The notes: generated by a model not told the origin, from the sequence alone. A DNA stretch of 64,000 bases from DASTPP01 sp035762175 (GCA_035762175.1 DASTPP010000345.1:1-64000); one strand, 5' to 3'. Numbered from the stretch's first letter, positions 35,393-44,387 are shown. Numbers and translations: made by a program.

Positions 35393-35863
35393 TCACGCCG
35401 GCGGCTCGGTCGCCCGGCGGGTGCGCTCCAAGAACTCGGCGTCGAGGATGTCTTGCGGGCGGCCGGCGGCCCGTTTGTTCACGATCAGGTCGTCGCGCGA
35501 GATCACGCGCAGCCCCACGCCGTCGAGCTGTACTTCGATCGAGCGCGCGAAGAGCTCGTCTTGAGGGACGCCGTCGATCGCGAGGAGCAAGTCGACCCGC
35601 AAGGGTGGCTGCCCGAGAAAGACGACGTCGGTCGGCGCCATGGCGCGGACCAAGGCCGCGACGTTCGGCGGCGCCCCGAAGCGCGCGAGGGCCTCCGAGG
35701 CCCGCCGTAGGTTCTCGTCGCTGTGGCGCAAGACGAGGTCGATGTCCTTCGTCGCCCGCGGCCGCCCGTGGAACGCCACCGCGTAGCCCCCGACGAGCAC
35801 GGCCTCAACGCCCGCGCGGGCGAACTCCTCCAACAGTTCTTTGAAGTCGAGGGGCAGAATCAT
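35393..35863 (-). CDS. MNT-type nucleotidyltransferase (DUF6036-like)
   Basis: 156 residues. VLVGGYAVAFHGRPRATKDIDLVL is the nucleotidyltransferase core (GG-x-A...DxD), and RVDLLLAIDGV supplies the third acidic residue. ISRDDLIVNKRAAGRPQD follows, as usual in this group. These proteins are typically paired with a small upstream partner and many act as toxin or antitoxin by transferring nucleotides to partner proteins or tRNA. The gene overlaps the small gene at 35805-36041 by 59 bases. The role here is inferred from the family. Confidence 0.8.
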   Translation of the reverse strand: MILPLDFKELLEEFARAGVEAVLVGGYAVAFHGRPRATKDIDLVLRHSDENLRRASEALARFGAPPNVAALVRAMAPTDVVFLGQPPLRVDLLLAIDGVPQDELFARSIEVQLDGVGLRVISRDDLIVNKRAAGRPQDILDAEFLERTRRATEPPA

Positions 35864-36041
35864 GGTCGCCCTCCGTCCAGCGCAGCTCGGCTGTCAGTAG
35901 CGTCACGCCGCGGACGCGCTCGGCCGGCGACGCCGACGCCCAGAACGCGACGTCCATCGCTTCGGCTTCGGCGAAGCCGTGGGCGACCCCGCCGACCCAC
36001 TGCCACCGGCGTTGTTCGACCCGCCTCTCGCGCTCGCTCAT
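35805..36041 (-). CDS. Small partner protein of the nucleotidyltransferase
   Basis: 78 residues from ATG 36041 (MSERERRVEQRRWQW). The core FAEAEAMDVAFWASASPAERV, then LLTAELRW and APRLQRTV, follows the pattern of small proteins found just before DUF6036 nucleotidyltransferases (EAE-x-D-x2-W/YW ... SP-x-ER ... RLQRV). Its last 20 codons overlap the start of the next gene in another frame. Likely an antitoxin-like partner; no HEPN RxxxxH motif is seen, so the pair is not a typical HEPN/MNT system. Confidence 0.6.
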   Translation of the reverse strand: MSERERRVEQRRWQWVGGVAHGFAEAEAMDVAFWASASPAERVRGVTLLTAELRWTEGDHDSAPRLQRTVGGVRPRGR

Positions 36042-36155
36042 GGCCGAGTGAGCGTAGCACAAGCGGCGTGCCCCGGGGCGCTTCGCCCCCCCTCCCCGGG
36101 TCGGGCGACGCCCGCGCGCCGTCGTTCGCGCCTCGCCCCCCTGCTCCGTCCGGGG

Positions 36156-38423
36156 CTAGAACGCGTCGTCCGGCGCCCGCAGCGACCCGTCGATCGCGAG
36201 CGGCACCGGCAAGACGCCCGCCTCGCCGCCCGTCAGGTACGTGTAGCGCGCGAGGTTGCCCATGACGCGCACGACGTACTGGCGCGTCTCGGCGTAGGGG
36301 ATGCGCGCCGCCCAGACGTCGACCGGGTGCGAGCCCCAGCGCTGCACCCAGCGCGAGACCGCGTGGGGCCCGGCGTTGTAGCTCGCCACCATCAGGGGGA
36401 TGTGCCCCTTCCAGATGCCGAGCAGGTTCGCCATGTAGCGCGAGCCGAGGTCGACGTTGACCGCCGGCCGCTCGAGCGCGCCCTCGTCGAGGGGGGTGCC
36501 CGTCATCTTCGCGAGCGCGCGCCCCGTGTAGGGCATGATCTGCAAGAGCCCGATGGCGCCGACGGGCGAGACGACCTTGGGCCGGAAGCCGCTCTCTTGC
36601 CGCATGATGGCGTAGATGAGCTCGGCCGGCAGCCGGTCGCGGTTGGTCACGTCGCGAATGATCGCGCCGAAGGGCGAGGGGTAGAGGCACTCCCAGGCCC
36701 AGCGCGTCGCCTGGCTCGGCCCGCGGTTGAAGGTGTCGCCGCGCACGCCCTCGTACGAGACCTGCAGCCGCCGCTGCCCGCGCTCGAGCAGGCCGTAGGC
36801 GTGGCAGAGCGCCTCGAGGCCCCGGGGCGCGTGCGCGAGCCGCAGGGCGCTCTCGTTGCGCGCCAAATACTCTTCGGCGTCGCCGAGCAGCCCGAGCCGG
36901 CGCAAGAGCTCGACCGGCCCGGGCAGCTGCACGACGAGCGGCGGGGGCTCGGGCCCGGCCGCCGGCGGCTCGATCGGGGGCGGGGGCGTCAGGCCCATGG
37001 CGAGCAGGCGCGAGCGCGAGACCGACGCGGCCCACGAGAGCGGGTGCGACTTGATGACGTCGCGGAAGAGCCGCTCGGCCCCCTTCGCGTCGCCCGCCTC
37101 GGCCGCCGCCACCGCCTCGAGCTCGCGCAGCCGCGCCGCCTCGGCCGGGTCGCCCGCCGCCGCGGCGAGCTGGGCGAAGGCGCTTCGCGCGTCTTTCGCC
37201 TTGCCCGCGCCGAGCTGCGCGAGCGCCCGCTCGTAGCGCGCGTCGTTCTTGTTCTTCCCCTTGGGGAAGCGCTTCAAGTACTCGGCGTACGCCGCGTCCG
37301 CGTCGGCGTCGCGCCCGAGCAGAAAGCTGAGCCGCCCCACGGCGTAGAGCGCGTCGTCGGCGCGGCCGGTCTTCGCGTACTTCTTGGCGAGCGCGCGGTA
37401 GGCGGCGAGGGCCTCTTCGTCGCGGTCGGCGCGCGAGAGCGCCCGGGCGAGCAGGTACTCGTCGTCGCCCGCGGCCGGCGCCCCCGCCGCGATCGCCTGC
37501 CGGATGGCGTCGACCGCCTCGGCGTAGCGCCGCGCCTTGAAGAGCGCCGCGCCCCGCAGGTGCGCGAGCTCGCCCGCCGAGACGCCCTTGCCCGCCTCGA
37601 CGACGTCGAGCTCGACGAGCGCGCCGTCGTGCCGCCCCGCCTCGCCCAGCTTCTCGGCCCGGGCCACGCGCTCGCGCGCCGAGAACTCGAAGGACGGGTC
37701 GAAGCGCCGCAAGAACGCCTGCGCCTCGAGATCGTGGGGCGTGCCCGGCGCCGAGTGCACCAGCCAGCGCGCGTCGCCGAGGGCGGCCTCGTGCGCGCCC
37801 TGCGCGTCGGCGACGCGCATTCGCACCGCCCGCGCCTCGGCCGCCTCGGCCCCCTTGGCCGACGCGACGACGCGGTCGAGCGCGTGGCGCGCGTCGTCGA
37901 GGCGCTTCGCCTTCTCGTAGCACTTGGCCGCGAGCAAGTGGTCGCGCGTGCCCCGCTGCGCCGCCCAGTACGCCGCCGCCTGGTCGAAGGGCCCGACGCG
38001 CGCCTGCGCCTCGGCGCGCAGCCGGGCGATGGGCCGCGCGAGCGCCGGCAAGAGGCCCTCGAGCCCCGCGAGCCCCGCAATCGCCTCGGCGTCCTTGCCG
38101 AGCCCGACGGCCACGCGCGCGCGCAGAAAGCGCATCTCGGGCCGCGCCCGCACCGAGCCCGGCAGCCCCTCGAGCTTCTTCCAGGCCTCGGCCCAGTGCT
38201 CGCGCTCGACGTCGTCGCGCCAGGGCCCGTCGGGGGGCACCGGCACCGCCGCGTTGAGCAGCGCGGCCGGCTCGGGCTCGTCGGCCTCGGGCGGCGCCGC
38301 CGACGCCGCCGCCGACTCGGACGCCGCCGGCGCCGTCGAGGCCGGGGGCGAGGGGCCCGACGACGCGCCCCCCCCGCAGGCCGATAGGACGAGTGCCGCA
38401 ACGACGACCGAGACGCTTCGCAT
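36156..38423 (-). CDS. Lipoprotein soluble lytic transglycosylase (Slt70-like)
   Basis: 755 residues. Lipoprotein signal (VVVAALVLSAC, Cys16). Residues about 60-540 are TPR-like superhelical repeats (AYRALAKKYAKTGRADDALYAVG and similar). The C-terminal SLT domain has IYAIMRQESGFRP with catalytic Glu610, GAIGLLQIMPYTGRALA, SRYMANLLGIWKG, MVASYNAGPHAVSRW and ETRQYVVRVMGNLARY. It cleaves the MurNAc-GlcNAc bond in peptidoglycan, giving 1,6-anhydro ends, from the periplasmic side of the outer membrane. Stands 89 bases downstream of the aromatic operon on the same strand, probably with its own promoter. Confidence 0.95.
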   Translation of the reverse strand: MRSVSVVVAALVLSACGGGASSGPSPPASTAPAASESAAASAAPPEADEPEPAALLNAAVPVPPDGPWRDDVEREHWAEAWKKLEGLPGSVRARPEMRFLRARVAVGLGKDAEAIAGLAGLEGLLPALARPIARLRAEAQARVGPFDQAAAYWAAQRGTRDHLLAAKCYEKAKRLDDARHALDRVVASAKGAEAAEARAVRMRVADAQGAHEAALGDARWLVHSAPGTPHDLEAQAFLRRFDPSFEFSARERVARAEKLGEAGRHDGALVELDVVEAGKGVSAGELAHLRGAALFKARRYAEAVDAIRQAIAAGAPAAGDDEYLLARALSRADRDEEALAAYRALAKKYAKTGRADDALYAVGRLSFLLGRDADADAAYAEYLKRFPKGKNKNDARYERALAQLGAGKAKDARSAFAQLAAAAGDPAEAARLRELEAVAAAEAGDAKGAERLFRDVIKSHPLSWAASVSRSRLLAMGLTPPPPIEPPAAGPEPPPLVVQLPGPVELLRRLGLLGDAEEYLARNESALRLAHAPRGLEALCHAYGLLERGQRRLQVSYEGVRGDTFNRGPSQATRWAWECLYPSPFGAIIRDVTNRDRLPAELIYAIMRQESGFRPKVVSPVGAIGLLQIMPYTGRALAKMTGTPLDEGALERPAVNVDLGSRYMANLLGIWKGHIPLMVASYNAGPHAVSRWVQRWGSHPVDVWAARIPYAETRQYVVRVMGNLARYTYLTGGEAGVLPVPLAIDGSLRAPDDAF

Positions 38424-38512
38424 GGCCCGCCCCGCAGGCTACCACGGCCCGCGCCCGCCCGCCTCGACCGCCCGCATGCGGGCCCCGCGGCGGGGGGGGC
38501 GCCGCGACCCGC

Positions 38513-38935
38513 TCAGGGGTCGGGCTCGGGCGGCGCGACGCAGAGCACGCCGCCGACGACGGCGACCGGGACGGGGTCGAGCGAGAGCCCCTCGCAGGCG
38601 CCCTCGACGCAGAGCCCGTCGTCGACGCGGAAGACGGCATAGTGCATCGAGCACAAGATGCGCTCACGGTCGTGCGTCAGAAACTGCCCGGGGCGGTAGT
38701 CGAGCGGCAGCGACAGGTGCGGGCAGCGGTTGACGTACCCGCGAACCCGCCCCCCCCGGCGCACGACGAACATCCGGAAGGCGTGCTTGCCCTCGCCGAA
38801 GACGAAGGCGCGGGCGGCGCCCTCGTCGAGCTCGTCGAGGGGCGCGAGGGGCGTGCCCGGCGCGGGGGCGAAGGGCAGGGCGCGCCAGCGTGCGGGCGGG
38901 GCGGGCGGCGGGGCGGGCGGCGGCGGGGGGGGCAC
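38513..38935 (-). CDS. Rieske [2Fe-2S] ferredoxin-like protein
   Basis: 140 residues from GTG 38935, 8 bases after the thiolase stop. A Pro/Ala-rich lead of about 20 residues precedes the Rieske domain. The cluster ligands are CPH in NRCPHLSLPLDYRPG and CSMH in RILCSMHYAVF, the normal C-x-H...C-x2-H arrangement with an expanded spacing of 18 residues. Such proteins are electron carriers to ring-hydroxylating oxygenases, or parts of quinone-handling enzymes. None of these partners is in the window. As the last gene of the hydroquinone operon, it may feed electrons to the dioxygenase for reactivation, by analogy with other extradiol systems; this is a guess. Confidence 0.75.
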   Translation of the reverse strand: MPPPPPPAPPPAPPARWRALPFAPAPGTPLAPLDELDEGAARAFVFGEGKHAFRMFVVRRGGRVRGYVNRCPHLSLPLDYRPGQFLTHDRERILCSMHYAVFRVDDGLCVEGACEGLSLDPVPVAVVGGVLCVAPPEPDP

Positions 38936-38943
38936 GGGGCGCC

Positions 38944-40146
38944 TCAGGCGCGCTCGAGCGCGAGGGAGATGCCCTGGCCGACGCCGATGCACATCGTGGC
39001 GAGCGCACGCCGGGCGCCGCGCTCGGCGAGCTCGAGCGCCGCGCTGCCGACGAGGCGCGCGCCGCTCATGCCGAGCGGGTGCCCGAGCGCGATGGCGCCG
39101 CCGTTGGGGTTGACGTGCTCGGCGTCGTCGGGCAGCCCGAGCTCGCGCAGGCAGGCCAGGGCCTGGGCGGCGAAGGCCTCGTTCATCTCGACGACGTCGA
39201 AGTCGGTGACGCGCAAGCCCGAGCGCGCGAGCAACACCCGCGTGGCGTGCACGGGGCCGAGGCCCATGAGGCGGGGGGCGAGGCCGGCGACGGCGCCCCC
39301 CGTGACGCGGGCGAGCGGCGTCAGGCCGTGCCGGGCCGCGGCCGCCTCGCTGGCGACGACGAGCGCGGCGGCGCCGTCGTTGATGCCCGAGGCGTTGCCC
39401 GCCGTCACCGTGCCCCCTTCGCGGAAGGGCGCGGGCAGGGCGGCGAGCGCCTCGGGGGTCGTGTCGGGGCGGGGGTGCTCGTCGGCGTCGACGACCGCCT
39501 CGCCCCGGCGCCCGGCGACGCGCACGGGGGCGATCTCGCGCGCGAGCCGGCCCCGCTCGCGCGCCGCGGCGCACCGGCGCTGCGAGCGGAGCGCGAACGC
39601 GTCTTGATCGGCGCGCGCGACGCCCCGCTCGGCGGCGACGTTCTCGGCCGTCTCGGGCATGGTGTCGGTGCCGTAGAGGGCGCGCATGCGCGGGTTGACG
39701 AAGCGCCAGCCCATGGTCGTATCTTCGATCGAGGCCGTGCGCGCGAAGGCGCTCTCGGCCTTCGGCACGACGAAGGGCGCGCGCGACATGCTCTCGACGC
39801 CGCCGGCGACGATGAGCTCGGCCTCGCCCGACCGCACCCGCGCCGCCGCGTCGAGCACCGCCTGCATGCCCGAGCCGCAGAGCCGGTTGACCGTGCACCC
39901 CGGCACGCGCTCGGGCAGCCCGGCGAGCAGCAGGGCCATGCGGGCGACGTTGCGGTTGTCTTCGCCCGCCTGGTTCGCGCAGCCGAAGAGCACGTCGTCG
40001 ACCGCGTCCCAGTCGAGGCGGGGCAGGCGGGCGCGCAGCGCGCGCAGCGGCTCGGCCGCGAGCTCGTCGGCGCGCACCGAGGCGAGCGCCCCGCCGTAGC
40101 GCCCGATGGGGGTGCGCACGTAGGCGCAGACGAAGGCCTCGGTCAT
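38944..40146 (-). CDS. pcaF: 3-oxoadipyl-CoA thiolase
   Basis: 400 residues, the length of PcaF. Cleaves 3-oxoadipyl-CoA with CoA to succinyl-CoA and acetyl-CoA. Thiolase sites: NRLCGSGMQAV (nucleophilic Cys), NPNGGAIALGHPLGMSGAR (His), MCIGVGQGISL (second Cys). The N-terminus EAFVCAYVRTPIGRYGGAL and GCANQAGEDNRNVARMALLLAGLP are characteristic of 3-oxoadipyl-CoA and related phenylacetate thiolases. The start overlaps the stop of the maleylacetate reductase gene (ATGA). Context makes the 3-oxoadipate role very likely. Confidence 0.9.
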   Translation of the reverse strand: MTEAFVCAYVRTPIGRYGGALASVRADELAAEPLRALRARLPRLDWDAVDDVLFGCANQAGEDNRNVARMALLLAGLPERVPGCTVNRLCGSGMQAVLDAAARVRSGEAELIVAGGVESMSRAPFVVPKAESAFARTASIEDTTMGWRFVNPRMRALYGTDTMPETAENVAAERGVARADQDAFALRSQRRCAAARERGRLAREIAPVRVAGRRGEAVVDADEHPRPDTTPEALAALPAPFREGGTVTAGNASGINDGAAALVVASEAAAARHGLTPLARVTGGAVAGLAPRLMGLGPVHATRVLLARSGLRVTDFDVVEMNEAFAAQALACLRELGLPDDAEHVNPNGGAIALGHPLGMSGARLVGSAALELAERGARRALATMCIGVGQGISLALERA

Positions 40147-41225
40147 GGTGCCTCCTGCGGGCGCGCGGGCGCCCGGCCCTCGAACGCGGCGGCGAGCAGC
40201 GCGCGCACGCCCTCGCGGTCGACCGGGCGGGGGTTGTCGTAAGGGTTGCGGGTGGCGAGCTCGGCGGCGCGGTCGAGATCGCCCGCCCGCAGGCCGATCG
40301 CCGCGAGCGAGGCGGGGGCGCCGACGCGGCGGGCGAGCGCGAAGAGCCCGGCGGGCGCGTCGTCGGCGCCGAGGGCCCGGGCGAGCCGGCGCATGGCGTC
40401 GGGGGCCGCCTCGCGGTTGAAGGCGGCGGCGTGGGGCAGCACGACCGCGTGCAGCTCGGCGTGCGGCAGGTCGAAGGCGCCGCCGAGGGTGTGGCAGAGC
40501 TTGTGGTGCAGCCCCATCGCCGCGCGGTCGAGGCACACGCCCGCGAGCCACGCGCCGTAGAGCGCCCCGGCGAGCGCCCCGTCGTCGGCCGGGCCGCCGG
40601 GGGCGACCACGCGCGGCAGGTGCTCGGCGAGCGCGCGCGCGGCCTCTTCGGCGAGCAGCGCCGTGACCGGATCGAGGCCGCGCGCGTAGAGGGCCTCGAC
40701 CGCGTGCGCCAGGGCGTTCAGCCCGCTCGGGCCGGCGACCGCCGGGGGCAGCGAGCGCGTCAGCTCGGGGTCGTAGATCACCGTGCGCGGCCGCACCTTC
40801 GGGTCGCGGCCGGTGCGCTTCTCGCCCCCGTCGGTCAGCCCCCAGATCGAGGTCATCTCGGAGCCGGCGTACGTCGTCGGCGCCGCCACGACGGGCAGCC
40901 CCGTCGTGAGCGCCACGGCCTTGGCGAGCCCGACCGTCGAGCCGCCGCCGACCGCGACGAGGCCGTCGGCCCCGGCCCGGGCCGCCGCGCCGCGGGCGGC
41001 CTCGGCCAGCGCGACCGGCACGTGCATGACCGCCTCGGTCTGCACCGCGGCGACGCGCGGGCCGAGCGCGTCGCGCAGCCCGGGCGCGAGCGCGGGGGGC
41101 GCGAAGAGCAGGGCGCGGGCGACGCCGAGCCGGTCGAGCTCGCCCGCGAGCGACGCGAGGGCCCCCGCGCCGAACACGACGCGGGCCGGGTGCGCCTCGT
41201 AGACGAAGGGCGCGGGCGCGCTCAT
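40143..41225 (-). CDS. Maleylacetate reductase
   Basis: 360 residues of the iron-dependent alcohol dehydrogenase fold; reduces maleylacetate to 3-oxoadipate with NAD(P)H. Family features are VVFGAGALASLAGEL at the start, VGGGSTVGLAKAVAL (nucleotide-binding), PTTYAGSEMTSIWGLTDGG, DPELTRSLPP, SGLNALAHAVEALYA and MGLHHKLCHTLGGAFDLPHAELHAVVLPH. The last stretch, with HHKLCH, is typical of maleylacetate reductases (HapF, PnpF, TfdF). It joins the hydroquinone and hydroxyquinol branches here. Overlaps both neighbours by 4 bases (ATGA). Confidence 0.92.
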   Translation of the reverse strand: MSAPAPFVYEAHPARVVFGAGALASLAGELDRLGVARALLFAPPALAPGLRDALGPRVAAVQTEAVMHVPVALAEAARGAAARAGADGLVAVGGGSTVGLAKAVALTTGLPVVAAPTTYAGSEMTSIWGLTDGGEKRTGRDPKVRPRTVIYDPELTRSLPPAVAGPSGLNALAHAVEALYARGLDPVTALLAEEAARALAEHLPRVVAPGGPADDGALAGALYGAWLAGVCLDRAAMGLHHKLCHTLGGAFDLPHAELHAVVLPHAAAFNREAAPDAMRRLARALGADDAPAGLFALARRVGAPASLAAIGLRAGDLDRAAELATRNPYDNPRPVDREGVRALLAAAFEGRAPARPQEAP

Positions 41226-42025
41226 CGCCCGCCCCCGGACGGGTCACGCCCGCGGGCCCGGGCGCTGCGCGCCTCGAGCTCGCGCAGCGCCTCGAGCTCG
41301 CGCGCGGTCGGCTCGGCGGTCGGCCGCAGGTCGGGGCTCACCCGCAGCGGCCAGCCGGTCCGGGCGCGGGCCTCGTCGACCGTGACGCCGGGGTGCAGCT
41401 CGGTCAACACGAGCTCGCGGGTCGAGGGGTCGGGGCGCAAGACCCCGAGGTCGGTCACCACCGCGGTCGGCCCCCGCCCGGAGACGCCGAGCCGCTCGCG
41501 CGCCCCGCCGCCGTCGAGAAAGCCCACCGTCGTGACGAAGTCGAGCCGCTCGACGAAGCTGCGCCGCGACTGGTTGAGCACGAGAAAGACCTCGCCCGCG
41601 TGCGCCGCGATCTCGGGCGCGCCGCCCGCGCCCGGCAGCCGCACCGACGGCCGGTCGTAGGGGCCGATGACGGTGGTGTTGAGGTTGGCGAAGCGGTCAA
41701 TCTGCGCCGCGCCGAGGAAGCCCACGTCGATGCGCCCGCCCTGCAGCCAGTAGCGGAAGATCTCGGGCGTCGACACGACCGCGTCGGCCGTCTCGGCGAG
41801 CTCGCCGTCGCCGATCGACAGCGGCAAGACCGTGGGCTTGGCGCCGATCGGCCCCGCCTCGTAGATCAAGACGAGGTCGGGCGCGTGGGTGGCGCGGGCG
41901 AGGTTCGCCGCCTTCGAGGGCAGGCCGATGCCCACGAAGCAGACGGCGCCGTCCGGGAGCAGGCGCGCGGCCGCGACGGTCATGCGCTCGTCCGCCGTGG
42001 GCGGCGCCGCGGCCTCAGCCCCCAC
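41222..42025 (-). CDS. 3-oxoadipate CoA-transferase subunit B (CatJ type)
   Basis: 267 residues. Transfers CoA from succinyl-CoA to 3-oxoadipate together with subunit A. The catalytic Glu is in LVLIYEAGPIGAKPTVLP (Glu56). GIGLPSKAANLARATHAPDL, FLGAAQIDRFANLNTTVIGPYD and LPGAGGAPEIAAHAGEVF are family marks. The sequence is of the CatI/CatJ branch rather than PcaI/PcaJ. Overlaps subunit A by 11 bases and maleylacetate reductase by 4. Confidence 0.9.
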   Translation of the reverse strand: MGAEAAAPPTADERMTVAAARLLPDGAVCFVGIGLPSKAANLARATHAPDLVLIYEAGPIGAKPTVLPLSIGDGELAETADAVVSTPEIFRYWLQGGRIDVGFLGAAQIDRFANLNTTVIGPYDRPSVRLPGAGGAPEIAAHAGEVFLVLNQSRRSFVERLDFVTTVGFLDGGGARERLGVSGRGPTAVVTDLGVLRPDPSTRELVLTELHPGVTVDEARARTGWPLRVSPDLRPTAEPTARELEALRELEARSARARGRDPSGGGR

Positions 42026-42902
42026 GGCGCGCCCCCCCGGTCGGGCCGCCGCGGGCGAGCTTGCGGCGGTAGTCGGCGAAGTCGTTCGTGGCCAGCACGT
42101 GGTCCTCCATCCAGGCGCGGAAGGTCGCCCGGTCGCGCGCGATCGCGTCCCATGCCTCGTAGAACGCGTTGTCGCGCTCGTAGTAGCCTTGCGCGTAGCT
42201 CGGCGCCGCCCCCCCGGGCACCTCGGCGACGGCGGTGACGGCCCAGCTCGGCAGCACGACCGCGCCCGGCCGCGGCTCGAGCCGGTCGACGATCTCTTCG
42301 ACCGTGACGATCACCTTGCGGGCGCAGAGCGCGGCCTCTTTGTGCACGCCGGTGATGCCCCAGAACTGCACGTTGCCGCGGCGGTCGGCCCGCTGCGCGT
42401 GCAGCACCGCGGTATCGAGCCGAATCGCCGGCACCGCCGCGAGCTCTTCGCCCGTGAAGGGGCAGGTGACCGACTTGATGCGCGGGTTCTGCCGCGGGTA
42501 GTCAGAGCCCTTGTAGGCCCGCAGCACCGCGAAGGGCAGGCCGCTCGCCCCGGCGACGTAGGCGTTGGCCATGTCGGCGTGGCTGTGCTCGTAGATGGCG
42601 AGCGGCGCCGGCCAGCCGCGCTCGACCGCGTCGCGCAGCCGGTGCAGCGACCCGACGCCGGGGTTGCCGCCCCACGAGAAGACGAGCGAGTCGGCGCAGC
42701 CCATGCCGATGAGCTGGTCGTAGACGAGGTCGGGCGTCATGCGGTAGAGCGCGAGGCCGCGCTTGCCCTGGCGCACGATCTCGTGCCCGGCCGCGAAGGG
42801 TATGAGGTGCGTGAAGCCCTCGAGCGCCACCTTCGAGCCGTCGGCGACATGGTCGCGGACGGCGGCGGCGAGGGTCGTGATCTCGGCGTTGCGTCTCGGC
42901 AC
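42015..42902 (-). CDS. 3-oxoadipate CoA-transferase subunit A (CatI type)
   Basis: 295 residues. Non-catalytic-Glu subunit of the family I CoA-transferase. VADGSKVALEGFTHLIPFAAGHEIVRQ at the start is the CoA-binding loop region; YDQLIGMGCADSLVFSWGGNPGVGSLHRLRDAVE and QRADRRGNVQFWGITGVHKEAA are typical of CatI. Ten bases after the aldehyde dehydrogenase stop. Specificity for 3-oxoadipate comes from context. Confidence 0.9.
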   Translation of the reverse strand: MPRRNAEITTLAAAVRDHVADGSKVALEGFTHLIPFAAGHEIVRQGKRGLALYRMTPDLVYDQLIGMGCADSLVFSWGGNPGVGSLHRLRDAVERGWPAPLAIYEHSHADMANAYVAGASGLPFAVLRAYKGSDYPRQNPRIKSVTCPFTGEELAAVPAIRLDTAVLHAQRADRRGNVQFWGITGVHKEAALCARKVIVTVEEIVDRLEPRPGAVVLPSWAVTAVAEVPGGAAPSYAQGYYERDNAFYEAWDAIARDRATFRAWMEDHVLATNDFADYRRKLARGGPTGGARRGG

Positions 42903-42912
42903 GGTGACCCCC

Positions 42913-44373
42913 TCAGCGCCGGTAGAAGGGCGGCAGGGCCGCGTCGACGTTGACCCAGACCGACTTGGGCTGGGTGTACTCGCGCATCGCCTCGAAGCCC
43001 ATCTCGCGGCCGTAGCCCGACTCGCCCACGCCCCCGAAGGGCGAGCCGGGGTGCACGCGCTTGTAGCAGTTGACCCAGACCATGCCCGCGCGCAGCTTCG
43101 CCGCGAAGGCGTGCGCGCGCGCGAGGTCGCGCGTCCAGAGGCCGGCGCCGAGGCCGTAGGGGGTGCCGTTGGCGACCGCGAGCGCCTCGTCCGCGTCGCG
43201 GAAGGTGTGCACGACCACGAAGGGCCCGAAGACCTCTTCTTGGGCGACGCGCGCGCCCGGCGCCGCGCGCACCACCGTCGGCTCGACGAAGGCCCCGCGG
43301 GCCAGCGCCCCGCCGGGCGCCCGCCCCCCCGTCAGCACCTCGCCGCCCTCGCGCCGCGCCACCTCGACGTACTCGAGCACCCGCTCTTGGTGGCCCTTCG
43401 AGGTGAGCGGCCCGAGCTCGGTCTCGGGGTCGAGCGGGTCGCCCAGCCGGATCGACCGGGCGAGCGCGACGAAGCGCTCGAGGAAGCGCTCGGCGATCGG
43501 CTCGTGCAGCAGGATGCGCGAGCCGGCGATGCAGGCCTGGCCCTGGTTGTGGAAGATGGCGAAGGCGCTGCCCGCCACCGCCGCGTCGAGGTCGGCGTCC
43601 TCGAAGACGACGTTCGCCCCCTTGCCCCCGAGCTCGAGCTGCAGCTTCTTGAGGTTCGAGGCCGAGGCGTGCACGATGCGGCGCCCGGTCGCGGTCGACC
43701 CCGTGAAGGCGACCTTGCTCACCGCCGGGTGCTCGGCCAGGCGCTGGCCGGCCGTCGCGCCGTAGCCCTGCACCACGTTGACCACCCCCGGCGGGAAGCC
43801 CACCTCGCGCGCGAGCGCGGCGATCGCGAGCGACGAGAGCGGCGTCAGCTCGGCCGACTTGAGCACCACCGCGTTGCCCGCGGCGAGCGCCGGGCCGAGC
43901 TTCCAGCTCGTGAACATGAGCGGGAAGTTCCACGGGACGATCTGGCCGACCACGCCCACCGGCTCGCGCAGCACGTAGTTCAAGAAGCCCGCGTCGACCG
44001 GCACCACCGTGCCCTCGAACTTGTCCGCCATGCCCCCGAAGTAGCGGAAGCAGGCGGCCGTGCGCGGCACGTCGAGCCCGAGCACGTCGCGGATCGGGTG
44101 CCCGGTGTCGCGCGCCTCGAGCCGCGCGAGTTCGTCGCGCCGCGCCTCGATCGCGTCGGCCAGCGCGAGCAGCAGCCGCCCGCGCTCGGACGCCGACCGC
44201 CGGGCCCACGCCGGCTGCGCCCGCGCCGCCGCCGCCACCGCGCGGTCGACGTCGGCCTCGCGCGCCTCGGCCACGCGCGCGAGCAGCGAGCCGTCGTACG
44301 GGTTGTGCACGTCGATGAGCCCGCCCGCCTCGGCGTCCGCGAACTCGCCGTCGATGAAGAGCTGCGTGTGCAT
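42913..44373 (-). CDS. 4-Hydroxymuconic semialdehyde dehydrogenase
   Basis: 486 residues from ATG 44373 (HTQLFIDGEFADAEAGG). An NAD(P)-dependent aldehyde dehydrogenase with Glu247 (LQLELGGKGAN) and catalytic Cys281 (NQGQACIAGSR), plus VGQIVPWNFPLMFTSWK and VAFTGSTATGRRI. In HapE/PnpE systems it oxidises the ring-cleavage product of hydroquinone to maleylacetate. The specific substrate is inferred from its position between the dioxygenase and maleylacetate reductase genes; the length matches HapE/PnpE. A gap of 14 bases follows the large dioxygenase subunit. Confidence 0.88.
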   Translation of the reverse strand: MHTQLFIDGEFADAEAGGLIDVHNPYDGSLLARVAEAREADVDRAVAAAARAQPAWARRSASERGRLLLALADAIEARRDELARLEARDTGHPIRDVLGLDVPRTAACFRYFGGMADKFEGTVVPVDAGFLNYVLREPVGVVGQIVPWNFPLMFTSWKLGPALAAGNAVVLKSAELTPLSSLAIAALAREVGFPPGVVNVVQGYGATAGQRLAEHPAVSKVAFTGSTATGRRIVHASASNLKKLQLELGGKGANVVFEDADLDAAVAGSAFAIFHNQGQACIAGSRILLHEPIAERFLERFVALARSIRLGDPLDPETELGPLTSKGHQERVLEYVEVARREGGEVLTGGRAPGGALARGAFVEPTVVRAAPGARVAQEEVFGPFVVVHTFRDADEALAVANGTPYGLGAGLWTRDLARAHAFAAKLRAGMVWVNCYKRVHPGSPFGGVGESGYGREMGFEAMREYTQPKSVWVNVDAALPPFYRR

Positions 44374-44387
44374 GTCGCCCCCGCCGC

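Noticed and set aside
35860..38667. Long open frame of 935 codons on the minus strand over the transglycosylase
   Set aside because: Shadow frame: Arg/Gly-rich. The frame at 36156-38423 has the SLT domain and lipobox.
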